Shown piece after piece: positions 1-6,372 of a stretch of 7,953 bases of DNA. The first letter of the stretch is position 1, and every line of letters starts with the position of its first letter. Below the pieces are notes generated by a model, which did no database searches, was not told where the DNA came from, and was given only the letters and a program-made list of their open reading frames with translations. Location: assembly GCA_021159445.1 (NCBI GenBank), contig JAGGRV010000635.1, positions 1-7,953 of the forward strand, in the 5' to 3' direction. This stretch comes from Deltaproteobacteria bacterium (GTDB lineage: Bacteria; Desulfobacterota; Dissulfuribacteria; Dissulfuribacterales; UBA3076). A program made the translations under genes and the position numbers.

Positions 1-338
1 ACTTGAAGTACAGGGAGTACGTCTGCGTACCCTCCGCCTCGCATCTGCAGCACCATGTAAACGCTTACAGTTCGGTGGGTTGCGGTAAAACGGGCGTTGT
101 AATCCCGTGAACGGTTACGATCTTGGAAACCACTAAGTTTAAAACATTTAAGTTTTTTCCACCAACATTCCGAAAACTTAAAAAGACAAGTAATATATGA
201 TTACACTGCAAAAAGTCTGAAGCAACGCCGCAGATTGGGTTTTTTCAGCGGAATCAGACATTATTCGCCCGTGGTAGGGAAAAGAAGTGTGACGGAACCG
301 CAAGAGGCGGTCTGTTGAAACCATAGGAGTAGGATTCC
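1..338. other. Non-coding leader region with small palindromes and hairpins
   Basis: No convincing gene is seen here. At the left edge, bases 13-21 and 26-34 form a hairpin (perfect GTACG/CGTAC core, loop TCTG). Two related near-palindromic 12-mers follow, GTAAACGCTTAC (57-68) and GTGAACGGTTAC (107-118), 50 bp apart, with a further small stem ACGGG (90-94)/CCCGT (104-108) just before the second. Bases 125-200 are AT-rich and could hold the promoter of the following operon, but no clean -35/-10 pair stands out. Bases 215-311 contain two hairpins, listed separately. The 1-120 block looks like the end of a dispersed intergenic repeat or of an upstream gene's 3' region. Its identity is uncertain because the window starts inside it. 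Confidence 0.5.
215..311 (+). promoter_or_regulatory. Possible structured 5' leader of the binding protein/kinase operon
   Basis: GTCTGA (215-220) pairs perfectly with TCAGAC (254-259) and encloses a nested CCGC (228-231)/GCGG (248-251) stem, giving one composite hairpin whose loop contains GGGTTTTTT. A second hairpin, ACCGC (297-301)/GCGGT (307-311) with loop AAGAG, ends 13 bases before the Shine-Dalgarno AGGAG. Both lie between the likely promoter region and the start codon at 339, where a leader could affect expression. I could not match them to any riboswitch consensus I know, and neither is followed by a T-run as in an intrinsic terminator. The structure is visible; a regulatory role is inference. 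Confidence 0.3.
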
Positions 339-1418
339 ATGAAATCCATGATTAGACATATATTAATCCAAGGCCTGTTCATAATATTTCTTTTCCTTTC
401 CTTTGGTTTATTCAATGTCAATGCATCATCAGATGTTCCAAGGAGGATTTTTATTCTGCACAGTTATGAGGCCGGCCATATCTGCGGACAACCGCAACAT
501 AACGGGGTTATTGCAGCGTTGGAAAAGGCCGGATTCAATAAAAAAGAAGGCCTCGAAATCGAAACGTACTATATGGACACCAAACGAAAAAACAATACTC
601 CGAAACTCATGATGGTGCAGACTCGCAAAGCTTTGAAAAAAATCCGTTCATTTAGTCCACAGGTCCTTGTAACGTTAGATGATAATGCCTTTCGCACCGT
701 TGCCTTAGATCTGGTCGATTCACCAGTTTCCATAGTCTTCTCAGGAATGAACAATCAGCCGGAACACTACAACCAAATTAAACCTTGCATCGATTCCAGG
801 TCCCATCCAGGTCACAATATCACCGGTGTCTATGAAAAACTTCACATTGTTGATGCTATCCGAGTCCATACAAAGCTCTTTCCGGGTCTAAAAAAAATCA
901 GGATATTTGTGGATCCATCCCGAACTGGTCAGGCGATCTCAAAACAGATCAAGATCGAGATCAAAGAAGGATCAATTGCCTGTGACTGGGAAGTGAAAGT
1001 AACGAGGAACTGGGAAGAGTATCAGACAGAGATTCTCGCAACAAACATAGATTCAGATGTGGGCGCCATTTATCCTGCAGCCCTCCTGCTCAGAGACCGT
1101 AAAGGAAAGACTTATACAGCCCCGGAAATCCTTGCCTGGACTGTTCAAAACTCAAAGAAACCTGAAATAGCCTTGAATTATGCATTTACCTATTTAGGCT
1201 TGTTTGGAGGAGCGGCTGTGGATTTTTACTCCATGGGTTGCCAGGCTGGTCAAATGGTGGCCAGGATTCTCAGGGGAGAAGATCCGGGCAACATACCCAT
1301 AGAAGATGCTCGGAGATATGCCCTGGTATTCAATATAAAAAGGGCTGAACAACTTGGCATCAAAATCCCTTCAGATATTCTCATGGCCGCAGACGAGGTG
1401 GTTTTAGACAGTCCGTAG
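339..1418 (+). CDS. Periplasmic ABC_sub_bind-family solute-binding protein, partner of the downstream kinase
   Basis: The 359-residue product has a Sec-type signal peptide: basic start (MKSMIRH), hydrophobic core at about 8-25, and probable signal peptidase I cleavage after VNA at residue 29. There is no lipobox cysteine, so it should be a soluble periplasmic protein. The mature part resembles the ABC_sub_bind family (PF04392): a first strand with ILHSYE (39-44), a Cys at 49 followed by GQPQHNG, a hinge-like VTLDDNAFRT (111-120), FSGMNN (134-139), and the typical C-terminal segment VDFYSMGCQAGQMVARIL followed by a short GEDPGNIP stretch and FNIKRAEQLGIKIP. The start at 339 is well supported: AGGAG at 325-329 sits 9 bases upstream and an in-frame TAG at 330-332 excludes anything longer. 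No permease or ATPase gene is nearby, and the kinase begins 14 bases after the stop. I infer that it presents a ligand to that kinase rather than feeding a transporter. The ligand is unknown. Confidence 0.85.
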   Translation: MKSMIRHILIQGLFIIFLFLSFGLFNVNASSDVPRRIFILHSYEAGHICGQPQHNGVIAALEKAGFNKKEGLEIETYYMDTKRKNNTPKLMMVQTRKALKKIRSFSPQVLVTLDDNAFRTVALDLVDSPVSIVFSGMNNQPEHYNQIKPCIDSRSHPGHNITGVYEKLHIVDAIRVHTKLFPGLKKIRIFVDPSRTGQAISKQIKIEIKEGSIACDWEVKVTRNWEEYQTEILATNIDSDVGAIYPAALLLRDRKGKTYTAPEILAWTVQNSKKPEIALNYAFTYLGLFGGAAVDFYSMGCQAGQMVARILRGEDPGNIPIEDARRYALVFNIKRAEQLGIKIPSDILMAADEVVLDSP

Positions 1419-1432
1419 CTCAGGGATACTAA

Positions 1433-4024
1433 ATGGCTTCAAAGAAAAGATTCTCAAGGTTTATTGCCTGGACCCTGATTGTATTCGAAGGGGTATCCCT
1501 CACCCTGGTCGTGGGTATTCTTTACGCTACCCTCAGCAGGAGCATGGACCATGAGTTTTACAATAAGCTCCAGGTACAAGAAAAAGAAGTGAGCATGGCT
1601 CTAAGTGATCGCTTGAACATGTTGGAAACACGCGTTCGGGAAATCAGCTTGAACAATGCAGTTCGGGTAAGCCTGATGCTTGGAATAAAAAACCAGCTTC
1701 TGGAGCTTATGGTAAGGCAATACCCGTTTGCCAATGGGAGTTTCTTTTTTGTCCAGGAAAGGGATGGCTCTATGTTCATCCCGGAATTGCCGGGGAGTTT
1801 GGTGGCCTTAAAACCATATTTGCAAAAACTTGTTCAGAAAAAGGATTTGCAAAAAATCGAATTCAAGAATTTTGGAGATGGTCTGTTTTTATCGCTTTTT
1901 TCCATTCCCATCAACAGGAAGGACGATCGTCTGGGCACGGCCTATGTTGTGTATGACCTGTCCCAGGATACGCATTTTTTGCAACGAATTCTCGGGAAAT
2001 CCCACTCCAAATTGTTTATTCAGACTCCAGGGCATCTTGTAGATATACGTACAGGCCGGAGCAAAACCATCCCTGAAGGAATCCGGAATCTCACAGCCAA
2101 CGGATCTGATCATCCCCTGACAGATCTGTTTCCTGGCGAGAGTCTTATTCCTCTGGAAATGTTTCCCGGCCTTTTTTATGCAGCTTCCTCCGAACCCCTC
2201 CAAAAGGAAAAATCATCTCTGATCTTTAAACTCGTTTTTCTCTGCGTTGCGATCTTTCTTTTGACCCTTCTGGTCTCCTTCCTGATCGCCCGAAAGGTGA
2301 GTAATCCTCTTGAGAGTATGGCCAACCAAGCGTTGGAGATTGCCAGAGAACCATCAAGTCCTTCCCTACAGCTTCAAGAGGAAAAACTTGAGTATATTGA
2401 GTTTCGTAACCTGGCCTATGCGTTTAATCAAGTCCTGATAAGCCTTTTGGAGACCCAGGAGAAATTGCAAAGAAGGGCAAAGGAACTTGATGCCTCAGAA
2501 AAGAGATACCGAAGCCTTGTGGAAACAAGCCCTATAGGTATCCTTTCCATGGATAAAGGATGGAAGATCGTCTTTGCTAATCAGACCCTGGAAGAAATCA
2601 CGGATTACAGCCAGGCGGATCTTTGTTCCATGAATTTCTGGGACATGGTCAGTTCGGATGAACAGGACAGGATGCGCCAAACAGGAGAGAACTATTTGAG
2701 GCAAGGCATGCAGAAAGGCTGGGAGATCCGTTGGATCCGTAAAGATGGCCAGCCTATCTGGGTAGAGTTCCGGGCTATACGAATTGAGGAAGTAGGCAAA
2801 CAGGCAATCCTGGTAAATGTAATGGATGTCACGGAGCAAAAGCTGGCGTATGAAGAAAAAAAGGAACTCCAAACCCAGCTCCAACATGCACAGAAGATGG
2901 AGGCCATCGGATCTCTGGCCGGTGGTATTGCCCACGACTTCAACAACATCCTCCTTCCTATCATCGGATATACCGAGATGGCTATGACCGATGTGCCTCA
3001 AAACAGCCCGATCGGAAAAAACTTGGCAGAAGTTCTCAAGGCAGCGGATCTCGCAAAGAGTCTGGTCCAACAAATTCTCACATTCAGCCGTCGAAGTGAA
3101 AAGGAACGTAAGCCACTGAAGATTCAACCCATCATAAAAGAATCGCTCAAACTGTTGAGGGCATCATTACCATCCACCATTGAGATCCGTAAGAACATAG
3201 ACAACGAGTGTGGGGCCATCCTGGCTGACCCCACACAGATCTATCAGGTGATGATGAACCTCTGTACCAACGCCTATCATGCCATGCGCGAAAAAGGCGG
3301 GATATTGGAAGTAACTCTGACAGAGGTGAATATTGATTCTCCTGATTTACCCCCCAATCTGGATTTGAACCCAGGACCATACCTGAGACTCGTCATAAGC
3401 GATACGGGCCATGGCATGGACCGCACAGTTGTGGAACGGATCTTTGACCCTTATTTCACCACCAAGGGCCCGGGGGAGGGTACAGGCCTGGGTCTTTCCG
3501 TGGTACACGGGATTGTCAGGAGTCATGATGGATATATCACTGTTTATAGTGAGCTTAGTGAGGGGACTACATTTTATATCTATCTACCCCTAATCGATGT
3601 CGATACGAAGGTACCTGAAGCCATATCCACCGAGCCGGCTCCAAAGGGTGAAGAATATATCCTGTTCGTGGATGACGATGAGCAGATCGTTAATGTGGTG
3701 CAACAGATTTTAGAGCGACTTGGCTACTGTGTTGCAGCGCGGACAAGCAGCGTTGAGGCGCTGGAGGCATTCCAGGCGCAATCGGGAAAATTTGATCTGG
3801 TGATAACCGACCTGACCATGCCGAATATGACAGGCATAGAGTTGGCTAAGAGGCTCATTGACATCAGGTCAGATATCCCAATTATCCTTTGTACTGGATT
3901 CAGCGAAACGATTTCAAAAAAGAAGGCCGAGGCGATTGGCATTCGGGAGTATGTCATGAAGCCTATTACGATGCATGGCCTCGCCATGACCATCCGGAAA
4001 GTGCTGGATAAAGACAAAGGTTGA
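1433..4024 (+). CDS. Membrane-bound hybrid sensor histidine kinase (sensor-HAMP-PAS-HisKA-HATPase-REC)
   Basis: The 863-residue product has a first membrane helix at about 10-32, an extracytoplasmic sensor at about 34-262 (helical start, then a Cache-like mixed region, identity not certain), and a second helix at 263-286. A HAMP linker (about 287-340), a PAS domain (about 357-470, ending in DVTEQKLA) and a short coiled coil follow. The HisKA H-box GGIAHDFNN places the phosphorylated His at 501. The ATPase domain shows an N-box with N609 and N613, a G1 box DTGHGM (657-662), FDPYFTTK, and G2 GEGTGLGLS from 681. The C-terminal receiver has acidic residues D747-D749, phospho-acceptor D793 (VITDLTMPN), T821 and K843, so it looks active. 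AGGGA at 1422-1426, 6 bases before the ATG, supports the start. It is cotranscribed with the binding protein upstream. There is no HPt domain, DNA-binding output domain or separate response regulator here, so the output is unknown. Confidence 0.92.
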   Translation: MASKKRFSRFIAWTLIVFEGVSLTLVVGILYATLSRSMDHEFYNKLQVQEKEVSMALSDRLNMLETRVREISLNNAVRVSLMLGIKNQLLELMVRQYPFANGSFFFVQERDGSMFIPELPGSLVALKPYLQKLVQKKDLQKIEFKNFGDGLFLSLFSIPINRKDDRLGTAYVVYDLSQDTHFLQRILGKSHSKLFIQTPGHLVDIRTGRSKTIPEGIRNLTANGSDHPLTDLFPGESLIPLEMFPGLFYAASSEPLQKEKSSLIFKLVFLCVAIFLLTLLVSFLIARKVSNPLESMANQALEIAREPSSPSLQLQEEKLEYIEFRNLAYAFNQVLISLLETQEKLQRRAKELDASEKRYRSLVETSPIGILSMDKGWKIVFANQTLEEITDYSQADLCSMNFWDMVSSDEQDRMRQTGENYLRQGMQKGWEIRWIRKDGQPIWVEFRAIRIEEVGKQAILVNVMDVTEQKLAYEEKKELQTQLQHAQKMEAIGSLAGGIAHDFNNILLPIIGYTEMAMTDVPQNSPIGKNLAEVLKAADLAKSLVQQILTFSRRSEKERKPLKIQPIIKESLKLLRASLPSTIEIRKNIDNECGAILADPTQIYQVMMNLCTNAYHAMREKGGILEVTLTEVNIDSPDLPPNLDLNPGPYLRLVISDTGHGMDRTVVERIFDPYFTTKGPGEGTGLGLSVVHGIVRSHDGYITVYSELSEGTTFYIYLPLIDVDTKVPEAISTEPAPKGEEYILFVDDDEQIVNVVQQILERLGYCVAARTSSVEALEAFQAQSGKFDLVITDLTMPNMTGIELAKRLIDIRSDIPIILCTGFSETISKKKAEAIGIREYVMKPITMHGLAMTIRKVLDKDKG

Positions 4025-4050
4025 AAAAAACTGGCCTTTTGCAAAAGGCT
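4025..4050 (-). terminator. Intrinsic terminator of the minus-strand phosphatase-transporter gene
   Basis: GCCTTTTGCAAAAGGC (4034-4049) is a perfect 16-base palindrome. Read on the minus strand it follows the stop codon at 4070-4072 by about 20 bases and is succeeded by CAG and seven Ts (complement of the A-run 4024-4030), which is the layout of a rho-independent terminator. The T-tract overlaps the last base of the kinase TGA (4022-4024). In the plus direction the hairpin is followed by TCATACG with no T-run, so it should end the kinase transcript poorly, if at all. Confidence 0.75.
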
Positions 4051-4069
4051 CATACGTCTGTCAGATCGC

Positions 4070-5713
4070 TCATGCAGATACAGGGCACGGTTCCAGGCCG
4101 GTGGCAGAACTTACTCGGACAGGCTTCATATGGGTAATCCTGCTCTTTTTAGAAGACATGATTCCATTGAACTTATAAACAAAATAGATTTCGTCCAGCC
4201 ATATTCCCACAAAGAATGCAATAGAAGCCCAAAATCCAATATAAACAATATCAGCCTGGAAAGAAATGCAGTTGATCCATAAGAAGATATTGGGTGTAGA
4301 ATGTGTTATATAAATGTCGGTAGCGTGTGGGGCATCTTTTTTACTAAATTTACTGGCAGAGTAGGCAAAAAATTTAATTAATAAAAACATTGAACACACT
4401 GTTATCCCTTGCGTAAGAAAGAGAGTTGAATTTTCTAAGTTCCCTAATATTAGATCAAATATGTTGGTCGGAGTAAAACGGTATGCGCTTAAAAAAGATA
4501 CCATGATAACTGAAAGTATGCCGAGCCATTTCCAGTGTTCGGCAAATTTACTACTTTCAACCGGCTTCCTTATCCGAATAGATTGAGCTATACATGTAGG
4601 CACAATCATGGAAATGATCATAACGGCAAGAAAGGGCATAAATAAAGTATAGAACGAAATGTTACCAAAACACAAGAGCCCAGCTATAACCAAAGGAGAC
4701 AAGAGAGAGAGCAAAAACGTTTTTTCAATAGCTAAATATAAACTCCCACCCCAAAGCAGAGAGAGTATAGGCGCTGTAAATGCCGGTGGCATAAGAAAAA
4801 GCATTACCAAATTTGATGCCACATTATCTTTCATTAATAGAAACAAACTTCCGGCTAAGGCAAACTTTAAGCACCAAAGAAACAAGAATCGCTTTTTCAA
4901 ATTAAAAGAATTCATTATAGAACTTGTGTTTAAACCAAGTGTAATAAAGAAAGTGCTAACGCCAAGAAGTATGCTTGTTATTATCAAAAAAGCAAAACTA
5001 TTTAATGGAAGACCAGTGACAGCTTTTGCTAAAATGCCAAAAAGGGCGGCTGCAATGATTATCCAAGAAGAATGATAAGTAAGACGATCTGAAATCTCTT
5101 TTAAGAGCTTTGATTCAGATTTTATATAACCTACTAAATCCTTTTCGCTCATTGGCTTGGCATTTGGAAGACGAAAATCAAAGTAATCATCCACCTTAAG
5201 CTCAGCTAGAATCAAGGCAAACATCTCAATAATATACTTATGGCACACAACCAGGATCGATTTCCCTGATTTAACTTTGGGGAGCAATACATCGTAATAG
5301 TATTTGCGAACTCTGCGATACATATTCTTAAAGGTCTCTCCAGAGTCCGGACACTCAAGTGGAGAATGGAGCTTTCTTTCATAACCCTTGTAACCGAAGG
5401 ATTTTTTAAGTAAATTTTTATTCATTTTTGCAAATACACCAAAGTCTCTTTCTCTTACCTCTGGAGATTCGATAAACGGGATGTCTTCCTGTCCTGATTC
5501 TCTTAATGCAATTAAGGCCGTTATTTTGGTTCGAGTAAGATCGGAAGTGTGAACTTCGTCAAATTTAAGTCCGTTTTTCAAAATCATTTGTCCTGCTTCT
5601 TTTGCTTGCCTCTTTCCAAGATCAGAGAGAGGGACATCAATGCTTCCGGCAAGGTAGTTTTGCTCGTTTGCGTGCGTTTCTCCGTGTCTTATGAAATATA
5701 TTGAGCCTTTCAT
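4070..5713 (-). CDS. Fusion protein: N-terminal histidine phosphatase plus C-terminal BASS/SBF-like membrane carrier
   Basis: The 547-residue product has two parts. Residues 1-200 form a complete-looking histidine phosphatase (phosphoglycerate mutase superfamily) domain: IRHGET gives R9, catalytic H10 and G11; R61 lies in SDLTRT; the probable acid E88 is in VRERDFG; the second His is H158 in VVCHKY. It ends with DFRLPNAKP, like the end of such domains. No signal peptide precedes it, so it should be cytoplasmic. Residues 215-510 contain about ten hydrophobic helices. They resemble the bile acid:sodium symporter superfamily, notably the FFITLGLNTS segment after helix 2 and the conserved-type stretch MPPAFTAPILSLLWGGSLYL (308-327) leading into FLLSLLSPL. 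The C-terminal 30 residues are polar. AGGA (complement of 5723-5726) lies 9 bases before the ATG. The gene is clearly more AT-rich than its neighbours. The phosphatase call is firm, the transporter family is likely but unproven, and the substrate is unknown. Confidence 0.8.
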   Translation of the reverse strand: MKGSIYFIRHGETHANEQNYLAGSIDVPLSDLGKRQAKEAGQMILKNGLKFDEVHTSDLTRTKITALIALRESGQEDIPFIESPEVRERDFGVFAKMNKNLLKKSFGYKGYERKLHSPLECPDSGETFKNMYRRVRKYYYDVLLPKVKSGKSILVVCHKYIIEMFALILAELKVDDYFDFRLPNAKPMSEKDLVGYIKSESKLLKEISDRLTYHSSWIIIAAALFGILAKAVTGLPLNSFAFLIITSILLGVSTFFITLGLNTSSIMNSFNLKKRFLFLWCLKFALAGSLFLLMKDNVASNLVMLFLMPPAFTAPILSLLWGGSLYLAIEKTFLLSLLSPLVIAGLLCFGNISFYTLFMPFLAVMIISMIVPTCIAQSIRIRKPVESSKFAEHWKWLGILSVIMVSFLSAYRFTPTNIFDLILGNLENSTLFLTQGITVCSMFLLIKFFAYSASKFSKKDAPHATDIYITHSTPNIFLWINCISFQADIVYIGFWASIAFFVGIWLDEIYFVYKFNGIMSSKKSRITHMKPVRVSSATGLEPCPVSA

Positions 5714-5823
5714 CGCGCCATATCCTTTTAAAATTTTTGTGGAGGGATTAGGAAATAGAAGTTAAGCTAGCAACCAGCAATGTGTGTGCCAGCTTTTGCA
5801 TCACGGATGCGCAGACATAGGAC

Positions 5824-5888
5824 ATTTAAAATATTACTGTGATATCAAGTAATTATATTTTTTTAACAAGTGGTAATTTAAAATATTA
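5824..5888. repeat. Pair of identical 13-base direct repeats
   Basis: ATTTAAAATATTA occurs at 5824-5836 and again, identically, at 5876-5888, with starts 52 bases apart (about five helical turns). The spacer holds a perfect minus-strand TATAAT. The repeats lie about 110 and 160 bases upstream of the phosphatase-transporter start codon, where operator sites could be. AT-rich sequence makes chance repeats more likely, so a binding function is only a suggestion. Confidence 0.4.
5852..5857 (-). promoter_or_regulatory. Possible -10 box for the phosphatase-transporter gene
   Basis: The minus strand reads TATAAT here, a perfect sigma-70 -10 hexamer, about 140 bases upstream of the start codon at 5713 and between the two 13-base repeats. 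No good -35 box is found at 16-18 bases; the nearest candidate at 18 bases (TTAAAT) is poor. In DNA this AT-rich a perfect hexamer can arise by chance. Confidence 0.25.
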
Positions 5889-6002
5889 TGTGTGTGAATG
5901 CTGGGAAGATAGAAAACGAGGCGCTTTTGCGTCAAAAATTTTAATAGCAAAAAAACCGGCATCCTTCATTAAATCCCAGAAGTAGTTTACACTTCAGACC
6001 TC

Positions 6003-6165
6003 GTTAGGAACGGGAGATAAATAAGTTGAACAAAAATTAATAGGATTTTTTGTTGTATTCAAGGCGCGAGGAGCGAGCATAACGGGTTATGTGATCGACG
6101 AGCAACGAAGAAGACGGCAAAAAAGACATTAATTTGTTCAAGTTATTTATTGTACGTTCCTTAAG
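6003..6165. repeat. Long imperfect palindrome, MITE-like or dispersed intergenic repeat
   Basis: The outer arms match in inverted orientation: GGAACG (6007-6012) with CGTTCC (6155-6160), then AAATAAGTTGAACAAA (6019-6034) with its counterpart TTTGTTCAAGTTATTT (6133-6148, one mismatch), then TTAAT, then TTTTTTG (6046-6052) with CAAAAAA (6118-6124). The centre is a perfect CATAAC-GG-GTTATG (6078-6091), so the two halves fold on one axis near 6084. The inner part is GC-richer (GCGCGAGGAGCGAGC). There is no ORF. An 8-base direct repeat AAGTAGTT lies on both sides (5980-5987 and 6173-6180), which could be a target-site duplication, although the arms stop 8-20 bases inside it. A non-autonomous mobile element or a REP-like repeat fits best. 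Whether other copies exist in the genome cannot be seen here. Confidence 0.65.
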
Positions 6166-6230
6166 TGGTCAAAAGTAGTTGATTAGTTAATTGGTTATTA
6201 TTGTTTGAATTTATATCGTTTGCACAAAAA

Positions 6231-6265
6231 TTGGACACTTGATGTAGTTAAAGGTCTAATATACT
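6231..6265 (+). promoter_or_regulatory. Possible promoter of the radical SAM gene
   Basis: TTGGAC (6231-6236) and TCTAAT (6255-6260) are spaced 18 bases apart. An overlapping alternative is TTGATG (6239-6244) with TATACT (6260-6265), spaced 15. Either would give a leader of roughly 100 bases before the start codon at 6373. Both pairs are imperfect. Confidence 0.25.
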
Positions 6266-6372
6266 GATTTAACATACTTATTTTTTGACTCAACGATTCA
6301 ACTATTTGACGATCTCTGAAACTGGTGAATGAAGGATGCCCATAGACGAACTGAAAACAGGAAACAGGATCT

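Larger units (their letters stand above)
5714..6372. other. AT-rich divergent intergenic region
   Basis: This 659-base gap separates the minus-strand phosphatase-transporter gene from the plus-strand radical SAM gene. It has no ORF with recognisable coding character. Its contents are possible promoters for both divergent genes, a 13-base direct repeat (5824-5888), a small hairpin (5920-5933) and a large palindromic element (6003-6163); those that can be supported are described separately. Outside the palindrome the sequence is strongly AT-rich, similar to the gene on its left and unlike the gene on its right. Confidence 0.7.

Noticed and set aside
261..315. Possible cobalamin or cyclic di-GMP riboswitch before the binding protein gene
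   Set aside because: GGGAA and GTGTGA fragments are reminiscent of known aptamers, but the order, spacing and core motifs do not fit either consensus.
2495..3127. A 210-codon open frame on the minus strand inside the kinase gene
   Set aside because: It lies fully antisense to the PAS and HisKA coding region, whose motifs are unmistakable, and its own translation shows no recognisable domain.
4659..5075. A 138-codon open frame on the plus strand inside the carrier part of the fusion gene
   Set aside because: Its product is Lys/Arg-rich with no domain, as expected from the antisense of hydrophobic codons, and the minus-strand frame has clear family motifs.
5920..5933. Small hairpin GGCGC-TTTT-GCGTC as a terminator
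   Set aside because: The stem is only five pairs including a G-T pair, no immediate T-run follows on either strand, and no gene ends nearby.
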